From a virus, in IMG/VR virus record IMGVR_UViG_3300043775_000777, positions 51,434 through 115,433 of that record: a stretch of DNA of 64,000 bases; one strand, given 5' to 3'. The notes beneath the pieces are model-generated. The model ran no database searches, was not told the origin of the DNA, and worked only from the letters and a program-made list of their open reading frames with translations. The translations under genes were made by a program, and so were the position numbers. Position 1 is the first letter of the stretch; the number at the start of each line of letters is the position of its first letter. This document shows positions 55,777 through 64,000 of this stretch, piece after piece.

Positions 55777-58700
55777 ATGGCAAAAGAAATGCAAAATAGT
55801 GCTCAGATAATAAACCGTAGTTTTACAAAAGGTCTTAACAAAGATGCAGATCCATCCTTTGTTCAAGAAGGTATGTGGACTCATGCCCGCAATGTTGTAA
55901 ATAATACAGAAGAAGGTAACTTAGGTACATTATCAAATGAAGATGCAAATACATTATGTATTACAGCAGGAGCAACTATGCCGGCTAATGCATTAAAGAA
56001 ATATATTATAGGAGCTATACAATTGTTTTCAGACAAATGGATAATCTATACAGCTGGTCATAATTCTAAAGGAATTTCTGTTAGTTCTGAGATAGGTTTA
56101 TTTGAAGCTGATACTTGTACATATAGACCTATAGTTCAAGATGCTTGTTTAAATTTTGATAAGAGATATCTTATATCTGGATCAGCTAGAGAAAAAGAAG
56201 ATTGTACTTGGCAAGTATATTGGGCTGATGGAAATAATCCAGATAGATTTTTAAATGTAGGTGATCCACAAACATGGCCAAAACCACCACTTGTATGGGC
56301 AGGTCAAGCTAATATAAATTATTATGTAGATGGCACAAGTCAAGTTCTTTGGCCTGGAGTTGCATGGAAAGAAAAAGAAAGAGTTGTTAATGAGTGTGTG
56401 TTTGTAAGTTATTTACCTAATCTAAATTGTGATAAAATTAGATTAGCAAGGTTAATGGAAACACCTTGTCTTAAAGTTACTCTTGGTAATCAAGGAGGTA
56501 CATTAAGAAATGGAACATACTTTGCAACTATAGCATATAGTATAAAAGGACAAAGGGTAACAGATTACTTTTCACAAAGTAATAATCAACCTATTTGGTT
56601 CCCAAATGATTTGCAAGGATCACTTATTATAGATGTAGAAGCAGACAGTGTAAACTTTGATGAATTTATATTAGTAGTAGTACAGAATATAAACCAAGGA
56701 ACTGTTGCTAAACAGATTGGTACTTATTCTACTAGAACTACTAGAATTGCATTAGATCAAATTAAAGAAGATCTTATATCAGTTCCCTTACAGTTTTTAC
56801 CTTTACAGACTCCTGTATTTGAAAAATCAGATCAGATTGCAGATGTAAATAATTATTTGCTTAGAGTAGGTCCTACATCTAAGTTTGATTTTAACTATCA
56901 ACCATTAGCTAATCTTATTCAAGCTAAGTGGGCTTCAGTAGAATATCCAGCTGAGTATTATGTTAAAGGTGGAAATAAAGGTAGTTACTTAAGAGATGAA
57001 GTATACTGTTTCTTTATCCGTTGGGTATATGATACAGGAGATAAATCTGCATCATATCATATTCCGGGTAGAGCTCCAAGAAATTATCCAAACCCTAACA
57101 GCCCTACATATGAATACTCAGATGATAATGGTATAAACTCATTAACAGCTGATGATAAAATATTTGAAGTATATAATACATCTACCGTTGATCCTATAAT
57201 TGGTAATCCTGTTGTAGGTACAATAACAGATGATGGCGGACAAGTTATTGCTGTAGGGGATATGGCTTATTGGCAATCAACTGAAACATATCCAGATGAT
57301 AGACCTGATATATATAATGCAAGTTATCATTGTTGGACAGGTGTATTTAATAATCCAAATCTATCTTGGGATTTATGCGGTACTGCAATAAGACATCATA
57401 AGTTTCCGGATAACATGACGGATACTTCACCTAATGCTGTAACTAATCACTTCAAACCAAATCCTCCATATACCCCTAATCCTTTAAAAATAAGATTAAT
57501 GGGTCTATACTTTGAAAACATAACTTATCCAAAAGATAATGAAGGTAATGATATACCGGGAATAGTAGGTTATGAAATCTTAAGAGGGTCAAGAGAAGGC
57601 AACAGATCTATTATTGCAAAAGGTATGTTAAATAACTTTAGAACATATCAAATAAGAGGACAAGTTGTAAATAATGCAGCACCTACAGTTGGACTGTATG
57701 CAAACTATCCTTTTAACACAATCAATGGGTTTTATAATACAGGAACTGGTAATGATCACAATAGACCTTTTATGGATCCATTTATTAGAATCAATGATCC
57801 TAATATTACTAATCCAAAGTATAATGATAATGTAGAAGATCAAAGAGTACCTAGAGATATTGTATCTTTTCATTCACCAGATACAATGTTTAATACTCCT
57901 TTCTTATCTACAACTGAATTAAAGCTTTATGGATACTTAAGAGGTACAAGTAATCAGAAATTTATTGAACCAAATAAACATCCACAGTTTAAACTTATAA
58001 GTGACTTGTGTTTATACCCAATGTTTCTTACAGGTTTAATAGAAGCTATAATATCATTTAGAGGTAAGATAGATATTACTTCTGCTGAATATACTACTCC
58101 AGGTTTAGGAGGAGATGCTTCTTTTGCTGCTCAAGCTGTTGCCGCAAGTGTTGCAAATGCAGCATATACGACAAGCCCCTACTTTTTACCTCCTAACCCT
58201 ATACCATCTCTAGGTTATAATAATGCTTTAACAAACTATTTTACATCTGGTGGTGCTTTATTTGATGCTTTGAGTATGGCATTTGCAGGAACTACTCCTA
58301 ATTTAACTATACTTGATACAACACTTGAAGGTTATATGGCACCTGCTATTGCTGCAGGTGGAGTGGCTGCTTCAGGAAGTAGATACAATTATACACTTCC
58401 AGATTGGGCATATCTAGATCCTATCAGTAGAGCATTAGGGGCTACTAATCAATTATTGTTTTATTTTAGTGAAGGAGCAAGAGCAACACAGGCTCTCTTA
58501 TTGGCTATCATTCCTTATGAACAATTTGCTTTACAAATGCTTGCTCATGGTCTTTATGATGACATGAGACCTAATAACTCAGCAAACGGTTTATATAGAT
58601 TTAAAATTGATGACAGAACTTATCTAAGAGGTAACATACAACAACTACCGTCTTATTATCAATATGGAGCTGGTGGTGCAGGAACAGGTGCTCCACAAAG

Positions 58701-61323
58701 TTATAGTATAAATAATTTAAACAGATCTGACACAGTTGTAATAAGAACAATAGCTGGACCTAATTTTACACCACCTCCACTTACAAGAGCAGTTGGTCCA
58801 AATTATATCACAGAACCAACCGGAGTTCAGTATGTGGATCAATCTTTAACAACACTTGGACATATAGTACAAAACGGATTAGTTAATTCTAGCACCTTAA
58901 ATAATTATACACCTACTGGTAATGAAGCTCCTAATTTTGATAATATTGATAATGAGTTTGGTGCCCCAATTGCTAGTCATTATGCAGGTATAAAAGTTAG
59001 AATAAGAAATCAATATGGGCAATTACAGTCTGTAAAACAAATTGTAATCACTCCTTGTGAACAAAAATTCAAATATGATGATTTAAGTGATGCAGTAGGA
59101 AGAACAACAAATTGCAACAAATGTAATGTTGATACTAAACTTAAAGTAATCAATACAACTCCTGTATTTTTTGGAGGAGATACTTTTGTAAACAGATACA
59201 CTGAAAAGAATACAATGTTCTATTTCTATGATTGGTTGTATGGTCAACCTGATGGATTTGAATATAATTATCTGTTACATCAAATGATTCCTCAACCGAG
59301 ATTTTGGGCTAACTCTAAACAATATGATGTATCAGAATTAGCACCTACAAACTGGTTTAGTTTACCTGCTCCGGGAACAGGTCCATTACCAAGTAGATTT
59401 TATAGATTAGATTATGACAAGTATGATTATGTTAATGAACCTAATCAAGTAAACTATCCGGGATTATTTAGACCAAAAGATTCTAGATTTTATCTAGCAT
59501 GTTCTTCTGTAAGAGATTTCTTTGTAGAGTCAGATGTACTAGTAGATTTTAGAATAGCTGGTGACTATGAGTGGGAAAAAAATTATAACCCATACAACTA
59601 TACAGATCTGTTCAGAATGTTTGATATGGATCCTCAAAATATAACTAGAGGTAACTGGTATAGATATGATTACTCATTAAGCATAAGCAAACTATATAAT
59701 CAATACTTTTCATCAGGTGCACTACAAAACACATACTATGATCCTAAAGTAGCTAAGCTATGTTTTACATATCTTCCGGATAGAATCTATTACTCATTAC
59801 AACAACAGGATGAATCATATAAGGACAGCTGGTTTATATTCCTACCTAATAACTATAGAGAGTTTAAGTCTCAGATATCAGGAGTGAAGTCTATAAACAA
59901 GTCAGGTATCTTTATTACATTTAAGAATGATAGTCCTCAGATGTTCCAAGGTGTTGATACACTTAACACAGATCTAGGTACTAAGATTACTATAGGTGAC
60001 GGAGGTTTATTTAGTCAACCTGGTCAAGCTGTAACTAATGCAGATAAACCATATGAGTATGGTTCATCTCAAAATAGATTAGCTGTAATATCAACTCCTG
60101 CAGGATTATTTTTTGTATCTCAAAACCAAGGTAAGATATTTAATTATGGTGAAGGTTTAAAAGAGATATCACAGATTGGATTGAAATGGTGGTTTGCAAT
60201 GTTTTTAAAATACAAACTAACACAGCATTTTCCTGAATATGCATGGCAAGATAATCCAGTAGCAGGTATTGGTATTCAAGCAGTATATGATAATGAAAAC
60301 TCACTACTTTACTTCTGTAAAAAAGATTATGACTTAAGACCAGAATTAGACGGTAGAGTTGATTATGTACCGTTAGTAAAAGAATGTTACATTAATTCAG
60401 ACGGAATAGCTGTTGAAAAAGGAACAGGTGATTACTTTACTTTAGACGGTAAAGGTATATACATGATTGGTGACCCAAGGTTATTTATACCTGCATCATG
60501 GACTGTAAGTTATGATCCTAAGAATGAGTTCTGGATATCATATCATGACTGGCATCCGGACTTAGTTATTCCTGCAAAAACTGTATTCTTTACTACTAAA
60601 GAAAATACAGTATGGAGACATAACTTTAACTGTCAAGAGTATTGTAATTACTATGGAGTCAACTATCCATTTGAAATAGAGTTTCCAATTATTACAGGAC
60701 AGACAACAACAATTATAAAATCATTTGAATATATTCTTGAGAGTTATACTAAAGCAGATAATTGTGTAGATCAGTTCCATGTACTAGATCATAACTTTGA
60801 TAATGCTGTGGTTTATAACTCAGAACAAGTTTCAGGATATCTTAACTTAAATATATTCCCTAAGAACAATGTAACATTAAGTTTAGACTATCCTAAGTTT
60901 AATCAGAACATTCCAATGATATTTACAAATCCTGTAAACAATCAAGCTCAATTACTTAATACTCCTGGATTTGATATATTGTTTTCAAAAGAAGAAAACA
61001 AATACAGATTTAATCAGTTCTGGGATATAACTAAAGATAGAGGAGAGTTTCCTATTGGTGCCGGTTATCCTCCATCAGGACCGCTTGTACCAGGAACAAC
61101 ACAATTGCTTGGTAACTATACCCAACAATTTATATGGGATACAAATCCAGATGGTTATACAAGAAATCTAAACTTTAATAATTTAGACTTTACAAAACCT
61201 CTATTGCAAAGAAAGAAGTTTAGGCACTATACAAATTTCCTAGCATTAAGAAAAGAAGTATCAGGAAATATAAACATGATTCTTAAACTTGTAGATAGTA
61301 AAAATCAATATTCACCAAGGTAA
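55777..61323 (+). CDS. Very large tail-knob (muzzle-like) protein
   Basis: The 1848-aa product opens with FTKGLNKDADPSFVQEGMWT and HARNVVNNTEEGNLGTLSNE, the start pattern of the large tail protein of crAss-like phages. The rest is beta-rich with WI/YT-type repeats of propeller character, e.g. IGAIQLFSDKWIIYTAGHNS. It probably closes the tail tube as a knob or muzzle and carries ejection channels. The longest complete gene in the window. Confidence 0.7.
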   Translation: MAKEMQNSAQIINRSFTKGLNKDADPSFVQEGMWTHARNVVNNTEEGNLGTLSNEDANTLCITAGATMPANALKKYIIGAIQLFSDKWIIYTAGHNSKGISVSSEIGLFEADTCTYRPIVQDACLNFDKRYLISGSAREKEDCTWQVYWADGNNPDRFLNVGDPQTWPKPPLVWAGQANINYYVDGTSQVLWPGVAWKEKERVVNECVFVSYLPNLNCDKIRLARLMETPCLKVTLGNQGGTLRNGTYFATIAYSIKGQRVTDYFSQSNNQPIWFPNDLQGSLIIDVEADSVNFDEFILVVVQNINQGTVAKQIGTYSTRTTRIALDQIKEDLISVPLQFLPLQTPVFEKSDQIADVNNYLLRVGPTSKFDFNYQPLANLIQAKWASVEYPAEYYVKGGNKGSYLRDEVYCFFIRWVYDTGDKSASYHIPGRAPRNYPNPNSPTYEYSDDNGINSLTADDKIFEVYNTSTVDPIIGNPVVGTITDDGGQVIAVGDMAYWQSTETYPDDRPDIYNASYHCWTGVFNNPNLSWDLCGTAIRHHKFPDNMTDTSPNAVTNHFKPNPPYTPNPLKIRLMGLYFENITYPKDNEGNDIPGIVGYEILRGSREGNRSIIAKGMLNNFRTYQIRGQVVNNAAPTVGLYANYPFNTINGFYNTGTGNDHNRPFMDPFIRINDPNITNPKYNDNVEDQRVPRDIVSFHSPDTMFNTPFLSTTELKLYGYLRGTSNQKFIEPNKHPQFKLISDLCLYPMFLTGLIEAIISFRGKIDITSAEYTTPGLGGDASFAAQAVAASVANAAYTTSPYFLPPNPIPSLGYNNALTNYFTSGGALFDALSMAFAGTTPNLTILDTTLEGYMAPAIAAGGVAASGSRYNYTLPDWAYLDPISRALGATNQLLFYFSEGARATQALLLAIIPYEQFALQMLAHGLYDDMRPNNSANGLYRFKIDDRTYLRGNIQQLPSYYQYGAGGAGTGAPQSYSINNLNRSDTVVIRTIAGPNFTPPPLTRAVGPNYITEPTGVQYVDQSLTTLGHIVQNGLVNSSTLNNYTPTGNEAPNFDNIDNEFGAPIASHYAGIKVRIRNQYGQLQSVKQIVITPCEQKFKYDDLSDAVGRTTNCNKCNVDTKLKVINTTPVFFGGDTFVNRYTEKNTMFYFYDWLYGQPDGFEYNYLLHQMIPQPRFWANSKQYDVSELAPTNWFSLPAPGTGPLPSRFYRLDYDKYDYVNEPNQVNYPGLFRPKDSRFYLACSSVRDFFVESDVLVDFRIAGDYEWEKNYNPYNYTDLFRMFDMDPQNITRGNWYRYDYSLSISKLYNQYFSSGALQNTYYDPKVAKLCFTYLPDRIYYSLQQQDESYKDSWFIFLPNNYREFKSQISGVKSINKSGIFITFKNDSPQMFQGVDTLNTDLGTKITIGDGGLFSQPGQAVTNADKPYEYGSSQNRLAVISTPAGLFFVSQNQGKIFNYGEGLKEISQIGLKWWFAMFLKYKLTQHFPEYAWQDNPVAGIGIQAVYDNENSLLYFCKKDYDLRPELDGRVDYVPLVKECYINSDGIAVEKGTGDYFTLDGKGIYMIGDPRLFIPASWTVSYDPKNEFWISYHDWHPDLVIPAKTVFFTTKENTVWRHNFNCQEYCNYYGVNYPFEIEFPIITGQTTTIIKSFEYILESYTKADNCVDQFHVLDHNFDNAVVYNSEQVSGYLNLNIFPKNNVTLSLDYPKFNQNIPMIFTNPVNNQAQLLNTPGFDILFSKEENKYRFNQFWDITKDRGEFPIGAGYPPSGPLVPGTTQLLGNYTQQFIWDTNPDGYTRNLNFNNLDFTKPLLQRKKFRHYTNFLALRKEVSGNINMILKLVDSKNQYSPR

Positions 61324-64000
61324 TGGGCAATAGCAGAGTACTACAAAAAGCAACTAAGGAGCTTACTAAAGCCAAAGCTCCTGCAAAATCACGGGATATA
61401 ATTTATGATCCTGCAGGACAGTGGAAGTTTCCTGGTTTAGAAACCAAAGTTCCGACTCCAGATGGATCAATAACTATGAATGGAGTACCTTTCCCTGTAT
61501 ATGGTGTAGACAATACAGGGTTTGCTCAAATAATGTATCCAGATAATGACTATCAGTTTCGTGGAGATGTGGTTCATGAATATCCACAGATGAAAAAAGG
61601 TGGTAGACCTAAAGGATTAATTCCTATGCCTAAACCTAGTAAGAAAGGTTTAGCATCTAAAGCATACTCTAGAAGTTTAGATGCTACTAACAAACTATTT
61701 ACTGAGAATGCTTTATTTAAAAAACCAAAAGATAAAAGAAGAAAAGTCTTTGATCCTAATGCTAAGTATTATGCGGAAGGTGGATCTGCAGGATGCCCTA
61801 AAGGATTTTACTACAATGGAAAAAAATGTGTTAAACTTCCTAAAAATGTTTTTATTACGTCTGATCCAGATGAATATAAACAAAGAATACAAGCTTATAG
61901 AGATAGTTCTATAACACACCAAAATGTTAATAAATATAATAGAGCTCTTCAAAATGTAATAAAAGGAGCATTAGCTACAGGAAGTAGTAATGTTCATGAT
62001 CCATATTATATAACAGGTTTAACAACTAGTTATGGATTTTCATCTGAAGATGCTGCTAAAAAACATACTCGTAAAACAGAAGCACAAGCTAACAAATTAA
62101 AAACTAGATTATTTGAAAATATCATTGATAACAGTGGTTACTATACTCCTCAAACTGGAAGAGAAATAGCACTTCATGACCATCATCCTCCAGTAAAAGG
62201 TAAAAGTGGATTTATTAATAGTATAGATAATGATTATCAATATTATAAATTTCCAGCTCCTAAACAACCAGTAGTATTTGCAAAAGAATATCCTAAAGAG
62301 GAAGTTAAAAAACAATTACCTAAAAAAACATTACCTAAAAAAACATTACCAAATAAAGAAGAACCTGTATATGAAGATATGCCGGAAGTTGGTAGATTAC
62401 CAATTAAACAAGCTCTTATAGATCAACCTAAAGGAACAATAATAACTCAAACAAATACTACACCTGAAGAAGTTGTTGAAAAAACTGATGTTGAATATAC
62501 ACCAGAATATAGTGAAGAAGGTGGTCCAGATTCAGTAGGGTATCATTATAAGGATAAACAAAAAAGATATATAGATTGGAATGGTAGAGCTGTAGGATAT
62601 AGACCTTTAAAGTTTAGGAAGCCTGGACATAGTGGAGAGTTAATTAAACTCGGAGGTAAAAAGTATTTTTATTTGCCTACCATAGAAAGTAGGACAGAAG
62701 ACTGGTTTGTACCTGATAATGATAATGAAGAAGAATATCAAGATGGTGGAGAATATGGTATGCCTTTAGGTACGGGAGTATCTCAGAACTTTATCGGTAA
62801 CAGAGATGAGTTTAAAGTAGGTGGTATACCTGAATTACCATTAAGAGATAACCAAGTTAACTATGATGCATATGTAAATAGGTTTGAACCTAAGACAAGG
62901 TTATATGAGGATGGTGGTTATATTGTAGAAGACATTTCTATACCTTCATTAAATCAATATGATAAAGGTGGTAGATTCAAAAGAAGAAAAAAGAAACAAG
63001 AAGAACAAGTACAACCTGAATATGTTGAGCCAGTAAAAGTTGATGATGAAATGTATGAGTCAGTAACTCCATACACTCAAGCACCTGAAGATTTCAAAAA
63101 AGGTGTAGGTAATATTAAAGAGGTTGAGAAAAAAGCACAAGCTCCGGACTGGTTAAACTTTTCTAGAGAGTATGAAAAGAAAAACTCTAAACAAGCATTT
63201 ATTGATGAAAAGAAAAGAGAATACCTCAAAAGTACTAATCAAGGATTGATAAAACAAGCTGGATATAATATGGAGAACTTTCCTCCGGATGTAGAAAGAA
63301 GATTCAGAGAAGCATATGATTATAAAAAAAATAGCTTTATAGTTAAAAAGCTTGGTAAGAAAGAAAAGTTTTCTCCAAACAGAAGAGGAGAATGGGTTGA
63401 TGAGTTAAGTGACAAAGAAAAAGAAATTGTAGCTAACTCTAAATATGAAAGTAAACTACAACCTGGCTTATGGGATAGAACTCTTGCTGGATTAACAACA
63501 TTAGCAACAAATCAACATTTAACTCCTCTCTTAGCACCAATTGCAAATAAAGTTATGAATGAAGGTATGTTACCTGGATTAACTAAGAAAGAGCAAAGAG
63601 AAATCAAAGATTCTAAAATTACTAAGGTTCCTTTTACAGATATAGACTTACCATTTGGTATTCCAGTTGGCGGTTTAGACGCTTTAGCAGGATTTGATTT
63701 ACCTGGTGTTATTGCAGCTAATGCATTAGAAGCATCAGGTAGCGGAGGTTATGGAGCAGGATATAGAGAAAGCCCTGGTGCATTATCAGCAGAACCTATG
63801 GCTAATGTGCAACCTAAACACATAGCTGCATTAAATTTAATTAATTATACAGCACCATATGATATAGCTGCTATAGCTCCATCTATAATAAGAGGACTTG
63901 GTAGTACAGCTAGAACAATCGGTAGTGTAGCAAAAACAACAGGTAAAGTTCTTACAGAAGCAACACCTTTAAGAAATGCATACAAATATAATCCAAGGGC
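61324..64000 (+). CDS. Giant GG-motif virion/cargo protein, 3' end outside window
   Basis: An ATG one base after the previous TAA opens a frame with no stop to the right edge (at least 892 codons). It contains GG motifs (MKKGGRPKG, YAEGGSAGC, QDGGEYG, KVGGIP, EDGGYI, DKGGRF), a KKTLPKK repeat near residue 336 and long helical charged stretches. The motifs link it to the basic proteins at 28.6 and 41-44.9 kb. Likely an ejected cargo protein. Confidence 0.65.

Noticed and set aside
1-64000. Stop-codon reassignment, known from some crAss-like phages
   Set aside because: TAA, TAG and TGA all end genes with good operon spacing, and large structural genes are open without recoding.
1-64000. CRISPR array, integrase, transposase or diversity-generating retroelement
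   Set aside because: No regularly spaced repeats and no matching enzyme motifs were seen in the window.

Overview
This window is part of a tailed double-stranded DNA phage genome. The likely host is a member of the Bacteroidota. Evidence for the host: many starts lie just downstream of the Bacteroidota sigma-factor box TAnnTTTG (here TATATTTG), ribosome-binding sites are absent and replaced by A-rich leaders, there are lipoproteins with Bacteroidota-type signal sequences, and the ClpS homologue has Bacteroidota-type sequence features. Gene content and order (PD-(D/E)XK nuclease, TerS candidate, TerL, portal, acidic scaffold-like protein, capsid, ferritin-like DUF5856 protein, ring proteins, a very large tail-knob/muzzle-like protein and a giant cargo-like ORF, plus UDG and an IHF-like protein) point to a crAss-like phage (Crassvirales) or a close relative. 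That assignment comes from recognition of protein families and not from any search.

Layout. 1-18.0 kb is transcribed almost entirely leftwards. From 1 to 11.6 kb it is a dense series of small genes, often with 1-4 nt overlaps. Recognisable members are uracil-DNA glycosylase, a NinB-like protein, a DnaA-domain-IV-like HTH protein, ClpS, an SF2 helicase, an HNH protein and secreted or membrane proteins. From about 12.4 to 17.8 kb the style changes to short stand-alone genes, each with its own terminator hairpin; from 14.5 kb on each also has an upstream CARCTTYTATTK box, usually 29-31 nt before the ATG. An almost gene-free, hairpin-rich kilobase (13.1-14.0 kb) sits within this stretch. 17.8-18.4 kb is the divergent control region, with strong terminators and at least one predicted short RNA.

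18.4-64 kb is transcribed rightwards: an early block (metallopeptidase, ATE/Bpt-type aminoacyl-tRNA-protein transferase, an Acb2/Tad1-like protein, a GroES-like protein, DUF3310), then fibres and receptor-binding proteins (21.5-25.9 kb), lysis (25.9-28.4 kb), regulators (29.2-30.2 kb), packaging and head (30.5-40 kb), a cluster of basic Lys/Gly-Gly-motif proteins (41-44.9 kb), neck and cysteine-rich virion proteins (44.9-53.4 kb), and the tail module (53.5 kb to the right edge, where the last ORF is incomplete). Seven copies of a TTTDGTATATTA motif precede the blocks in this arm and look like a phage-specific late promoter.

The most interesting biology is a possible phage-encoded N-degron pathway: a HETMH metallopeptidase translationally coupled to an arginyl/leucyl-tRNA-protein transferase homologue on the right arm, and a ClpS adaptor, apparently lacking the usual N-terminal extension, on the left arm. 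Together they could create, tag and deliver (or shield) proteins for the host Clp protease. No tRNA, CRISPR array, reverse transcriptase, integrase or insertion sequence was seen. All three standard stop codons are used.
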